Made by a program: the position numbers and the translations under genes
The notes under the pieces: generated by a model
Told to the model about the DNA's origin: nothing
The model's input: the letters and a program-made list of their open reading frames with translations, nothing else
Database searches by the model: none
Shown: piece by piece, positions 24,395 to 35,671 of the stretch
Position numbering within the stretch: position 1 is the stretch's first letter
Layout: each line of letters begins with the position of its first letter
Origin: Brienomyrus brachyistius
Lineage: Eukaryota; Chordata; Actinopteri; Osteoglossiformes; Mormyridae
Direction: 5' to 3'
Assembly (NCBI RefSeq): GCF_023856365.1
Contig: NC_064537.1
Location: 1,400,001 to 1,464,000, forward strand
DNA length: 64,000 nt

Positions 24395-24500
24395 CCTCTG
24401 TCTGTCTGTGTTTCATTCCAAAAGTATCCAAATTATGCGTAGCACTATGGAACTTATCTCTGTCTTTCCAATAAAACTCATTTTGAATTTGAATGTGACA
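24395..24500 (+). mobile_element. LINE-tail-like fragment
   Basis: TCTGTCTTTCCAATAAAACT, then CATTTTGAATTTGAA, resembles the polyadenylation-signal-bearing 3' tail of fish non-LTR elements. The upstream part is too short to classify. Confidence 0.45.
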
Positions 24501-24789
24501 GAAAGAGAGAGCAAGAGAGAGAGCACAAGTGAGAGAGAGATGGGGAGGAGCAGCATTGGCGCCAGGCAGACTGGCCTCTGAGCATTAGGGAAAGATGGAG
24601 CCATACACAGCTAATGGTCCCTCACAGGCCACGCGGTTACAGGAAACAGGCTCCCCTGACAGCCGAGGCAGAACCAGTACAGTCAGAGGCATGTGAGCAC
24701 GGCCAGGAACCAGCAACGAATAGGGGCAGCGAGAGGGCAGCACCGAGAGGACCAGGCCAGTGAGACGAGGCTGGCTGGCCAAATGAAAC

Positions 24790-25492
24790 CTCATTTACAC
24801 ACCTAAGTACACCGACAAGAGCAGGCCTGCTCCATGAAATGATAGTGTATACACTCCAGTATACCCACAGGACCAGGCCTGCCCCATAAAATGATAGTTA
24901 CACACTCCAGTACAATTACAAGAAACAGGCCTGCTCCATAAAATGATAGTTACACACTCAAGTACACTGACAGGAGCCGGCCTGCTCCATAAAATACAAC
25001 AACAACAACAAATTTATTTTTATATAGCGCATTATCACAACATTACATTCTCTCAAAGCGCTTTACAGCATCCTCTCCCAAAGCCCCCAGTGAGTAAGCC
25101 ACTATACATAAAATGATAGTTACACACTCCAGAATACTGACAGGAGCAGGCCTTTTCCATAAAATGATAGTTACACACTCCAAAATACTGACAGGAGCAG
25201 GCCTGTTCCATAAAATGATAGTTACACACGCAAGTACACTGACAGGAACAGGCCTGTTCCATAAAATGATAGTTACACACTCCAGTACAATGACCGGAGC
25301 AGGCCTGCTCCACAAAATTATAGTTAAGCACTCCAGTACGACCGGAGCAGGCCTGCTCCATAAAATGATAGTTACACACTGTAGTACAACGACCAGAGCA
25401 GGCCTGCTCCATAAAATGATAGCTACACACTGCAGTACAACGACCAGAGCAGGCCTGCTCCATAAAATGATAGCTACACACTCCAGGACACA
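24790..25492. repeat. Minisatellite, 51 bp unit, about 12 copies, interrupted
   Basis: The unit contains GCCTGCTCCATAAAATGATA, GTTACACACTCCAGTACACT, then GACAGGAGCAG. The period is 51 and the array is split by a 111-bp insertion (24996-25106). GGCCTGCTCC and GGAGCAGGCC flank each junction as a short inverted pair. Confidence 0.94.
24996..25106 (+). mobile_element. 111-bp element inserted in minisatellite, 8-bp target duplication
   Basis: The sequence starts ACAACAACAACAACAAATTT, continues TTATATAGCGCATTATCACA, then CTCAAAGCGCTTTACAGC, and ends GTGAGTAAGCCACTATA. It is flanked on both sides by CATAAAAT (24988-24995 and 25107-25114). That octamer occurs once per surrounding 51-bp unit, so removing the insert plus one octamer restores an intact unit. 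The TATATAGCGC ... CAAAGCGCTTTACA body is a common fish dispersed repeat. The 8-bp duplication fits hAT or some non-LTR integration. Confidence 0.85.
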
Positions 25493-25819
25493 AATAAAAA
25501 GCAACAGATAATACTTCGCTCTCCAACAGTTGCATGCCCCCCAAAACAAACTCTTCCTAATGATTTCCCGACTCTTATTACAATTCCTCTTATACGCCTC
25601 TTACTTCCTTCTACACTTTCCTGTAAATTTCCCTATAGACTCTTCTATGCACCTGTACTTTCCTCCATACTTCCTGATCCACTGACCTTTATAGCCTCCT
25701 GTTATCTTTGATGCATATACACTTTCGTTCATGCTTCTTTATCTGTTTCATTTTTTTAAATTTCCAATCTACTCTACCATTCATGTTCACTTTTCCCCAC
25801 ACTTCCTCTACTTCCCTGT

Positions 25820-27066
25820 ATATTTCTCTGTGTACAGATACATGCTCCCCTTCCTTTCTCCGCATTTCTCTGTGTACAGATACATGCTCCCCTTCCTTTC
25901 TCCGCATTTCTCTGTGTACAGATGCATACTCCCCTTCCTTTCTCTGCATTTCTCTGTGTAGAGATGCATACTCCCCTTCCTTTCTCCGCATTTCTCTGTG
26001 TACGGATGCATGCTCCCCTTCCTTTCTCTGTGTACAGATGCATACTCCCCTTCCTTTCTCCGCATTTCTCTGTGTACAGATGCATACTCCCCTTCCTTTC
26101 TCCGCATTTCTCTGTGTACAGATGCATGCTCCCCTTCCTTTCTCCGCATTTCTCTGTGTAGAGATGCATACTCCCCTTCCTTTCTCTGCATTTCTCTGTG
26201 TAGAGATGCATACTCCCCTTCCTTTCTCCGCATTTCTCTGTGTACGGATGCATACTCCCCTTCCTTTCTCTGTGTACAGATGCATACTCCCCTTCCTTTC
26301 TCCGCATTTCTCTGTGTACAGATGCATACTCCCCTTCCTTTCTCCGCATTTCTCTGTGTACAGATGCATACTCCCCTTCCTTTCTCCGCATTTCTCTGTG
26401 TACAGATGCATGCTCCCCTTCCTTTCTCCGCATTTCTCTGTGTACAGATACATGCTCCCCTTCCTTTCTCCGCATTTCTCTGTGTACAGATGCATGCTCC
26501 CCTTCCTTTCTCCGCATTTCTCTGTGTAGAGATGCATACTCCCCTTCCTTTCTCTGCATTTCTCTGTGTAGAGATGCATACTCCCCTTCCTTTCTCTGCA
26601 TTTCTCTGTGTACGGATGCATACTCCCCTTCCTTTCTCTGTGTACAGATGCATACTCCCCTTCCTTTCTCCGCATTTCTCTGTGTACAGATGCATACTCC
26701 CCTTCCTTTCTCCGCATTTCTCTGTGTACAGATGCATACTCCCCTTCCTTTCTCCGCATTTCGCTGTGTACAGATGCATGCTCCCCTTCCTTTCTCCGCA
26801 TTTCTCTGTGTACGGATGCATGCTCCCCTTCCTTTCTCCGCATTTCTCTGTGTACAGATACATGCTCCCCTTCCTTTCTCCGCATTTCTCTGTGTACAGA
26901 TGCATGCTCCCCTTCCTTTCTCCGCATTTCTCTGTGTACAGATGCATACTCCCCTTCCTTTCTCCGCATTTCTCTGTGTACAGATGCATGCTCCCCTTCC
27001 TTTCTCCGCATTTCTCTGTGTAGAGATGCATGTTTCCTTTCCTTTCTCCGCATTTCTCTGTGTACA
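25820..27066. repeat. Minisatellite, 42 bp unit with 32-bp variant, about 29 copies
   Basis: The unit contains CCTTTCTCCGCATTTCTCTG, then TGTACAGATGCATGCTCCCC and TT. A 32-bp variant lacks the ten bases CTCCGCATTT. Marker units carrying TGTACGGATG just before the short variant recur at 242 bp (5x42+32) and 368 bp (8x42+32), which proves block duplication. 42 is divisible by 3 and no stops occur in several frames, so both strands show frames of 270-460 codons; these are not genes. Confidence 0.97.
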
Positions 27067-27685
27067 CCATTCTGCAGTGTCAATCCCTTTCCGGTTTGTC
27101 TTACTATTCATTAACCGCATGATTATCTGCAAGCGCCAAAGCAGTGATTTAAACATTAACATATATAAAAGTGTGCTCCCTCAAAGTCTGTTTGAGAGAA
27201 AGTGGTCGAGGTGACTTTTAAAATGTCATTTTGCTTCTTTTTGTTGGCAGTGAAAGTGCACAGCTTGCTGAGTGAATTGCTTTCTCCCCGGACGCCTGAC
27301 GGATTCCTTTATAGTGACAGCGGAACTTGCTAAACGACGCAGTGGCTTATGAGAATCCGATGGATCCTGACTTTCGCCTTTGCACCACATGCTTCCTGCT
27401 CTGCTGCTATTGCCGCTGAGCTGCTGTAGATGCCGAGCCGCTGGTCCGTGTCTGTGCTGCCTAGAACCTGCTGACTGTTTTGCTGCTGGACAGTCTTCCT
27501 GACCTGGTCAAGACTTGACGTTTGTTGACATTAACACTTTTCTGCTTTTTAAACTTAAAAATTCATTATGCTTAACACCGACTTCAAATTGAAGCAAACC
27601 CCAGCTCAAGTGCAACTGAACATTGTTCACAATCTTAACTGCACTGTTCATCTCGCTGGTCCTTTGAATCTCTGCCTCTACCAGA
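27067..27685. other. Intron 1 spacer, nothing recognised
   Basis: About 600 bp of single-copy DNA. A 62-codon frame starts at 27568 and runs into the next array, without other support. Confidence 0.55.
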
Positions 27686-27689
27686 CTAT

Positions 27690-28775
27690 TTGTCCCTCCA
27701 AAGCTCCTCCACAGGCCTTAACACTGTCCATGTTCAAAGCTTCTCCACATGCCTAAATACTGTCCATGCTCAAAGCTCCTCCACAGACCTTAACACTGTC
27801 CATGCTCAAAGCTCCTCCACAAGCCTTAACACTGTCCATGCTCAAAGCTCCTCCACAGGCCTTAACACTGTCCATGCTCAAAGCCCCTCCACAGGCCTTA
27901 ATACTGTCCATGCTCAAAGCCCCTCCACAGGCCTTAATACTGTCCATGCTCAAAGCTCCTCCACAAGCCTGAACACTGTCCATGCTCAAAGCTCCTCCAC
28001 AGGCCTTAACACTGTCCATGTTCAAAGCTTCTGCACATGCCTAAATACTGTCCATGCTCAAAGCTCCTCCACAAGCCTTAACACTCTCCATGCTCAAAGC
28101 TCCTCCACAAGCCTTAACACTGTCCATGCTCAAAGCTCCTCCACAAGCCTTAACACTGTCCATGCTCAAAGCTCCTCCACAAGCCTTAACACTGTCCATG
28201 ATCAAAGCTCCTCCACAGGCCTTAACACTGTCCATGTTCAAAGCTTCTGCACATGCCTAAATACTGTCCATGCTCAAAGCTCCTCCACAGACCTTAACAC
28301 TGTCCATGCTCAAAGCTCCTCCACAGACCTTAACACTGTCCATGCTCAAAGCTCCTCCACAAGCCTTAACACTCTCCATGCTCAAAGCTCCTCCACAAGC
28401 CTTAACACTGTCCATGCTCAAAGCTCCTCCACAAGCCTTAACACTGTCCATGCTCAAAGCTCCTCCACAGGCCTTAACACTGTCCATGATCAAAGCCCCT
28501 CCACAGGCCTTAATACTGTCCATGCTCAAAGCTCCTCCACAAGCCTTAACACTGTCCATGCTCAAAGCTCCTCCACAAGCCTTAACACTGTCCATGCTCA
28601 AAGCTCCTCCACAGGCCTTAACACTGTCTATGCTCAAAGCTCCTCCACAGGCCTTAACACTGTCCATGCTCAAAGCTCCTCCACTGGCCATAACACTGTC
28701 CATGTTCAAAGTTCCTCCACAGGCCTTAACACTGTCCATGCTCAAAGCTCATCCACAGGCCTTAACACTGCCCTG
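27690..28775. repeat. Minisatellite, 36 bp unit, about 30 copies
   Basis: The unit contains GCCTTAACACTGTCCATGCT, then CAAAGCTCCTCCACAG. It is unrelated in sequence to the other 36-bp family at 12.6-14.7 kb. A marker unit (TTCAAAGCTTCTGCACATGC) recurs at about 28021 and 28237, exactly six units apart. A 387-codon plus-strand frame results from the period being divisible by three. Confidence 0.96.
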
Positions 28776-29577
28776 GCAGTGACATCTGGAGATCCCTGCT
28801 CCAAAGCTCCTCTGAGGGTGAATGTGATAAAGAGGGTAGGATATGATGTTTAGCAGAAACCATGCAGGTGCCACTCTGACCTCATGCAAGCTGTTGCCTG
28901 AGAGTAGCATCTCTCCACCTCCTTCATAAATTAGACCCCCCCTTCATATGGAGTCTTCTCAGATCCAGACTTCCAGCCGCTGTCTTGGCATATAGGCCAT
29001 TAGACTCACTGTGACAATGGGATCATCTTTGGGGGACTTGGGTTGCTGGAAGAGCCCCCCCACACACACACATCCCAGAAAACAAGCATAGCCATTTGCC
29101 CATAAACCTGTCTGAAATCTTTTACAATCATCAGAGTTCGATTCTGTCTCCATGTAACCACAGCAGAGAAGTAAAGCAGAAGATGATCAGCGTGGAGCCC
29201 TCAGCCCAGGGTTTGACGGGCAAGGAATAGAGCATCCCAGACAGAGGGCACGTCCGTGTGATTCCTGTAAAAATTTTAAGAGGAGCACTTAGAACGCTGT
29301 TCAGCTTCAGTGCACTGCCGTCCCTGCAGGACGCCCTAATCAGAGCATGGAAACCTGAGACGCAGACGGGTGGCATATAGCGATCGCGGCAAGTAATGCT
29401 GCCTCATGCAGTGAAATGCTTCTTCCTGGGCCTGGGAAACTGGAGCCGGGTCAGTGCCCGCTTGTCTGGAGATGTCCAGAACATCACGTATTAAAGATAC
29501 CTTATCAACCGCCCGTCTGCCAGGTAGTGGGCAGGGAGGTCCGGGGAGCCTGGCGCCCGACTCACCTCACACAGCAC
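28776..29577. other. Intron 1 spacer, nothing recognised
   Basis: Single-copy DNA with a CA run at 29063-29073. No exon or RNA gene was seen. Confidence 0.55.
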
Positions 29578-29775
29578 TGTGGCCAGATGGGAGGTTGTGA
29601 CTGGTCGATGCACAATCCTGTGGCCAGACGGGAGGCTGTAATTGGTCAATACGCAGCCTTCTGACCAGAGGGGAGGCAGACATTGGTCAATATGCAGCTC
29701 TGTGGCCACAGGGGAGACAGTGATTGGTCTATATAAAGCTTTGTGGCCAGACAGGAGGCTGTGTTTGGTATACAG
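29578..29775. repeat. Minisatellite, 41 bp unit, 5 copies
   Basis: The unit contains GTGGCCAGACGGGAGGCTGT, then AATTGGTCAATACGCAG, with period 41. Copies carry ATTGGTC or a variant of it (inverted CCAAT). One copy also has TATATAAAG directly after it (about 29730-29740). Confidence 0.85.
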
Positions 29776-31487
29776 TTAGCCAGTAGGCCTGGATTTTCTG
29801 ATAGGGACAGCAAGAAAAGAATGGGAGTGAGTGCAGAGCTGCCAGAGTCCAGAGGCAACGAAGGGCATGAGAGAGAAGCACCGCCCTGAGGGCACCCAGC
29901 GGATGTGGGCCCTACCGTAGGTCCAGCGGGGCAATCACCATACGAAAGCATACCCTGAGAGAAGGACAGGCCCACAGAGCTACGCAGGGTCATGGACTGA
30001 CACACACACACACACACACCCGAGCATTTGTTAACATGTCTGACGTCTGTGGAAATCATGCCTGGCTCACACTCAAACAAACCCCGTGTCTTTAAGTCTG
30101 GAGGCCAGATTCCCACCACGGAGGGGTCTGTGAGCCAGCTAGTGTGCAGAGTCACCCTAACACCGCCTGCCATCCTGTCTGTTGGGCACGCTGCACCGTG
30201 ATTGGCTGTCTGGGGCTGACTGGCAGAGGTGCCTAAAGCGTGGTGGTGACCCCTCAGGTTGCTCTAATTTGCCCCCCTTTGCTTCGGAGTGGTTGATCTG
30301 TGATTTCCCCTATAGTGGCCTCTTCCTGAGTAATACATTCTCCTCTTATTGGTACTCACAGTCAAACAATCACATACACAATATCTCTCTGATAAGCGCT
30401 TTCACAGCACACAGTGACAGAGCTGCGTGCGGGACCCTCCAGAGGACCACCAGGGTAAAGGTGGGGGGGGGGGGGCTGCCCTGTCTACCTCCATTACTGG
30501 TCAGTAATTAAGAACCAGAGAAGGACTGATTGCTTCTGACTGCCTTTCAAAGCAGAGTAATTAAAGCCTGGAACTGCAGGAGGGAGAGGGAGCGAGAGAA
30601 GGGCCAGTATGCGGCTGGGTCACATGACCACCTGCTATCCTAATCCCGCACCAGGCCGGCACAGCTGCGACGCTTAGCTGTGACACCCTCCAGTGCAAGT
30701 GTGAGGCTGTCAGGAAGAGGGACTCTGTGTTTGGCTACTGTTTCAGTACAGGGGGTTGTGAGTTTGGCAAGATGTTGTCCAGCAGACAACATATTGGGCT
30801 CGCCATGTTGTGTGGTTCAGGTAATTGACGTGTGCATCCCGACCTCACCGCACATCAAGGGGCCGGGGGGAGAGCTCATTATCAGGGTGGGTGCTTTTGA
30901 GGTCAAACACCTACAGCCAAAGGTCACCCCTTCAGGAACCAGCCCAGCTGGAATGTCGACTGTGGCCACAAACCCAAAGTGGTTAAAAGGCTCTGAATGG
31001 GCCAGGGACCAGCCAACAGCGTGGAGCTGCCCCGAGATGGGGTACCAGCATAGCGCCCCTCCTCAGTGACACACGGGGGGGGGCAGGCCGGTCCCTGCTG
31101 ACCCGCTAGGACGCAGCTGTCAGACATATGGCCTTACTCGGCCGTTAACCTCTTTGTGCACTGGGCTGTGTCGGCCCGAGCTGTGAGCCTGACAGCGCCG
31201 CCCTGCTGGTTCACGAGCCACGTGGAAGGTCTGGGCATCGATAAGCTGCCCCACCCAGCTTCTCTGTACCCCGAAAAAGCAAAGACACACCAGTTTAAAA
31301 AGTTGCTTTTTGACCGTCGTTGGAGTGAACATAAGAGTGTTAAAAGAGTGAACACCCTTTTGACCGGGGTGTCAAAAGGTTTTCTGCACTGGTACCCCAA
31401 AGGAGCAGCATGAAGGACAAATCCCAAGTAGGGAAAAATACAGCAGAGGGAAACACAGACGTGAAGATATATACGGACGTCCTGGAG
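29776..31487. other. Intron 1 sequence, no gene found
   Basis: Contains a CA run (30001-30018), a G run (30463-30473) and moderately GC-rich DNA at 30600-31250. Open frames such as 30680-31069 lack recognisable domains or splice support. Confidence 0.55.
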
Positions 31488-31556
31488 CTAACCCTAACCT
31501 CTAACCCTAACCCCTAACCCTAACCCTAACCCTAACCCATAACCCTAACCCTAACC
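31488..31556 (-). repeat. Interstitial telomeric repeat, about 11 hexamers
   Basis: A 69-bp tract of CCCTAA repeats, with a few CCCCTAA, CCTCTAA and CCCATAA variants; the TTAGGG form is on the minus strand. It is short, degenerate and embedded in unrelated DNA, so it is not a chromosome end. Confidence 0.95.
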
Positions 31557-31876
31557 TGGAGCTGCTCCCCACCTGAGAGAACGCTGAAAGCCTGGCCATT
31601 AACCTTTCCCCCCCAGGCCCCCTCTTCGGCAGGGGGCTTTGAAGTGAGCGTCACACATGTGGGGATGGGGGGTGGGGGGCGTCAGTGCACGCGTGGCTGT
31701 CACATTCATAGTTGCAGCCCCCACTCAGGGGACAGTGATCTGCCTGCCCCCCCCAGTCTCTTCTACTGCCAGCTTGTCCTGCTTCCACATACCTGTCGCT
31801 CTCCCACTCTGTGGGACGCTGTTATGCCTGCCCCCCCCCAGGCACTGTGTGTCTCAGTGGGTCAGGACACCGTACC
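31557..31876. other. Intron 1 spacer, nothing recognised
   Basis: A GC-rich stretch of about 320 bp with C runs at 31747-31757 and 31831-31840. Confidence 0.5.
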
Positions 31877-31935
31877 CTAGGGCTGTGCGATATAAACATC
31901 TCATCTCACGATATAAATGATCTCATAACCCCATA
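31877..31935 (+). mobile_element. hAT-like transposon end fragment
   Basis: TAGGGCTGTGCGATATAAAC followed by ATCTCATCTCACGATATAAA resembles the terminal sequence of fish hAT-type elements (AGGGCTG-x-GCGATAT, then a complementary ATCACGATA). The partner end was not found; a SINE follows 15 bp later. Confidence 0.55.
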
Positions 31936-31950
31936 ACAACGTATATTAAC

Positions 31951-32172
31951 GTGGGCCGTGGCGGCTTAATGGTTAGGGAAGCGCACTTGTAATTGAAAGA
32001 TTGCAGGTTCCAATCCCCGACCAGCAAGGCACCACTGAGGTACCCTGAGCGAGGTGCCGCCCCCACGCACTGCTCCCTGGGCGCTGAATTAGCTGCCCCC
32101 TGCACATTGTCACATATGTGTTAAATGTAGGGGACACATTGTGTTGTTGTGCTGTGGTGTGTCAACAATGAC
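31951..32172 (+). mobile_element. tRNA-derived SINE
   Basis: A Pol III A box-like GTGGCGGCTTAATGGTTAGG (about 31958-31977) and a B box GGTTCCAATCC (32006-32016) are spaced as in tRNA. They are followed by a conserved fish SINE body with CACTGCTCCCTGGGCGCTGA, then ATTAGCTGCCCCCTGCACA and GGGGACACATTGTG. The copy is nearly full length. Clear target duplications were not found. It is in plus orientation, antisense to adgrl1. Confidence 0.88.
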
Positions 32173-33034
32173 CACCGATCATCAAATTCTAAATTCATAT
32201 CAAGGCTGCACCTCATATTTAGGGATTTTTTTCTATAGATCAATTGTGGTAGGAATTGGACAAGTATCTGCAAATAAACGGAAGTGAGGTCACAAATGTA
32301 AAGACAGCTGGGCTACTGAGCATGGAATGCGCTTACAGACACACAGACATTGAAATATTAATCAAAATTCGGCCAATAAAGAAATACGGAAAACCAAGGG
32401 GTGTTGCTTGCTTTTGGTGAAAGATATTACAGCCAGAAACTGAATATAAAGGCAACTTTACCGTGTGTCATGGTTAAACTCGAACGCACTTTCAGCTGTA
32501 CCTCCTGCTTGATGTATGTGGGGATATGCGGATCTATACTGAAATAGTCCAGAAAGTGGGGTTTGAGTTTAACCTTAACTGCAGTAAATTTAGCTTTATA
32601 TGCGGTTTTCCAGCCGTATCTTTCAGTGTCTGTGATATATTTCAGTGTCTGTGATATATTTCAGTGTCTGTGATATATTTCAGTGTCTGTATGTGTGCAT
32701 TTCAGGTCCAATAGCTCAGCTGACTTCAAATGGACACTTAGGTTTATCCATGCCATCACGTCACAGCAAACAGCAAGTGGGCAAGTGTGGTGGGACTGCA
32801 AAACTATTGTGAGTGAGTCAATATGGTGCCCGAGGCAGCAGTGATACTGTACGCGGATCATAATGCAGTAACGACAGTGTATAGAAAGCCAGGTCCAGGG
32901 CCACACTGTGCAGAGGAATGGACAGAAGGAGCTGCCCCCTTTACCAGGACACCCCGTGTGTCAATCTCGCTGCTCTACCATCTGAAGACCGAATGTGTCT
33001 GGGGCCTCTCTGGAGCATCTCTGGGCTGTGTCTG
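32173..33034. other. Intron 1 spacer with a 19-bp repeat
   Basis: AT-rich single-copy DNA. A 19-bp unit (TATTTCAGTGTCTGTGATA) is repeated four times at about 32620-32695. The rest shows nothing recognisable. Confidence 0.6.
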
Positions 33035-34275
33035 AGGTAGCTCTGGGTCTCTCAGGACTGTGTCTGGGGCCTCTCTGGCCTGTGTCTTAGGCCTCTCTGG
33101 ACTGTGTCTGAGGTCTCTCTGGACTGTGCCTGAGGCCTCTCTGGCCTGTGCCTGGGGCGTCTCTGGCCTGTGTCTGGGGCATCTCTGGCCTGTGTCTGGG
33201 GCGTCTCTGGCCTGTGTCTGAGGCGTCTCTGGCCTGTGTCTGAGGCCTCTCTGGCCTGTGTCTGAGGTGTCTCTGGCCTGTGTCTGAGGTCTCTCTGGCC
33301 TGTGTCTGAGGCCTCTCTGGCCTGTGTCTGGGGCGTCTCTGGCCTGTGTCTGAGGTGTCTCTGGCCTGTGTCTGAGGCCTCTCTGGACTGTGCCTGAGGC
33401 CTCTCTGGCCTGTGTCTGGGGCGTCTCTGGCCTGTGTCTGAGGTGTCTCTGGCCTGTGTCTGAGGTCTCTCTGGACTGTGCCTGAGGCGTCTCTGGCCTG
33501 TGTCTGGGGCGTCTCTGGCCTGTGTCTGAGGTGTCTCTGGCCTGTGTCTGAGGCCTCTCTGGACTGTGCCTGAGGCCTCTCTGGCCTGTGTCTGAGGCCT
33601 CTCTGGACTGTGCCTGAGGCCTCTCTGGCCTGTGTCTGGGGCGTCTCTGGCCTGTGTCTGAGGCGTCTCTGGCCTGTGTCTGAGGTCTCTCTGGACTGTG
33701 CCTGAGGCCTCTCTGGCCTGTGTCTGAGGTCTCTCTGGACTGTGCCTGAGGCCTCTCTGGCCTGTGTCTGAGGCCTCTCTGGACTGTGCCTGAGGCCTCT
33801 CTGGCCTGTGTCTGAGGCCTCTCTGGCCTGTGTCTGGGGCGTCTCTGGCCTGTGCCTGAGGCCTCTCTGGCCTGTGTCTGGGGCGTCTCTGGCCTGTGTC
33901 TGAGGCGTCTCTGGCCTGTGTCTGAGGTCTCTCTGGACTGTGCCTGAGGCCTCTCTGGCCTGTGTCTGAGGTCTCTCTGGACTGTGCCTGAGGCCTCTCT
34001 GGCCTGTGTCTGAGGCCTCTCTGGACTGTGCCTGAGGCCTCTCTGGCCTGTGTCTGGGGCGTCTCTGGCCTGTGTCTGGGGCGTCTCTGGCCTGTGTCTG
34101 AGGCGTCTCTGGCCTGTGTCTGAGGTCTCTCTGGACTGTGCCTGAGGCCTCTCTGGCCTGTGTCTGAGGTCTCTCTGGACTGTGCCTGAGGCCTCTCTGG
34201 CCTGTGTCTGGGGCGTCTCTGGCCTGTGTCTGAGGCGTCTCTGGCCTGTGTCTGGGGCACCTCTGTACTGTGTCT
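33035..34275. repeat. Minisatellite, 22 bp unit, about 56 copies
   Basis: The unit contains TCTCTGGCCTGTGTCTGAGG, then CG. The period is exactly 22. Variants (ACTGTGCCTGAGGCC, TGTCTGGGGCG, TGAGGTC) are arranged in recurring blocks of 5-8 units. Three units (66 bp) restore the frame, so the minus strand reads a 22-residue protein period (RPETPQTQAR types) over 400 codons. I judge these frames spurious. Confidence 0.96.
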
Positions 34276-34534
34276 TGGGTTCCTCTGAACTGTGTTTGGG
34301 GAGTCTCTGTTAAGCGATGCACTGAAATTTTCACCAGACCATTTGGCTGAATGAATCTCAGAAGCTAAACTCTCACCTGCTCCCCTTCCCTCCCTCCCCC
34401 TCTGCAGCCGGCTGATTGGCATACTGCCCCCCTCCCCCACCAGTAATAGCCTGCAGATGGTGAGGTGATGCCCAACTGGCACCACTTAGGTAAGGTGCCC
34501 CTTTACCTCTCTGCATAGTGCTGCCATGCTGGGG

Positions 34535-34906
34535 TCACACACACACACACAGACACGGACACAGAGACACACACACACACACAGACGTACAGACACAGAT
34601 ACACACACACACAGATACACACACACACACACAGACAGACACACACACATACAGACACAGATACACACACACAGACACACACACACAGAAACAGAAACAC
34701 ACACACACAGACACACACACATACAGACACAGATACACACACACACACACACACAGACACACACACACAGAAACAGAAACACACACACACAGACGTACAG
34801 ACACAGATACACACACACACAGACACACACACAGACAGACAAACACACATACAGACACAGATACACACACACACACACACACAGACACACACACACAGAA
34901 ACAGAA

Positions 34907-34937
<31 letters not shown>

Positions 34938-35250
34938 CAGACACAGAAACACACACACACACATACAGACACAAACACAGACATAGACACACACACACAG
35001 GCAGACACACACACACATACAGACACAGAAACACACACACACACATACAGACACAAACACAGACATAGACACACACACACAGGCAGACACACACACACAT
35101 ACACACACAGACACACACACACATACAGACACAGACACACATACAGACACAGACACACAGATACACATAGACTTACAGACACGGATACACACACACACAT
35201 AGGCGTACAAACATGGATACACACACACACACAAAGATACACAGACATAA
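34535..35250. repeat. Compound CA/CAGACACAGATA microsatellite
   Basis: About 700 bp of ACACAC with GACACAGATA, CAGAAACAGAAAC and GTACAGACACAG interruptions. Several 100-150 bp blocks recur (for example around 34720-34790 and 34860-34910). It ends directly at copy B of the GTGGGGACC-family repeat. Confidence 0.95.
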
Positions 35251-35525
35251 TTCATATCTTTGTGGCGACCATCTATTCATTTTTTGTAGGAAAAACTCTT
35301 AATCCCAAAAAAACAACTTTTGCCATAAGTAACCAAACAAAATACAAGGTTTTTGACATATTTAGTTTTTCGATTTTACCTACGGATTTTTGAGAGGACA
35401 ATTGAGTTTCTGGGGCCCATGTTTCCAAAAAATGTCCCAAAGGTCAAAATAACAGGTCACATTAGATCACAAGTGCGGACATTTGGGCCCCACAACAATT
35501 CCCTTCGACACACACAGGTACACAG
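35250..35525 (-). mobile_element. GTGGGGACC-family dispersed repeat, copy B
   Basis: A near-complete copy in minus orientation. It has TATCTTTGTGGCGACC at its left edge, CCATAAGTAACCAAACAAAA inside, and GGACATTTGGGCCCCACAAC at the other end, with CA repeats beyond both ends. It sits 147 bp downstream, in gene sense, of the signal-peptide exon. Confidence 0.8.
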
Positions 35526-35671
35526 CCACACACCCTATGAAAGACATGCAGATATAACTGCCTCATATCCGTCTTATAATAATAAATATAATAAATATAA
35601 TAACACGGTGAGGCAAAATTACCCTTCTTAACAACCACCTCCCTCCAAAAAGCACAGGGTGCAGTACCAAC

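Noticed and set aside
25689..27162. Four overlapping 324-464 codon frames
   Set aside because: They are products of the 42-bp array. The residue repeats track the nucleotide unit with no independent protein conservation.
27690..28853. 387-codon Ser/Thr/Asn-rich repeat protein
   Set aside because: It reads the other 36-bp array. It lies on the strand opposite adgrl1 and has no exon boundaries or signal peptide.
34486..35255. Cys/Val-rich and His/Thr-rich frames of up to 291 codons
   Set aside because: These are translations of a CA/GT microsatellite.
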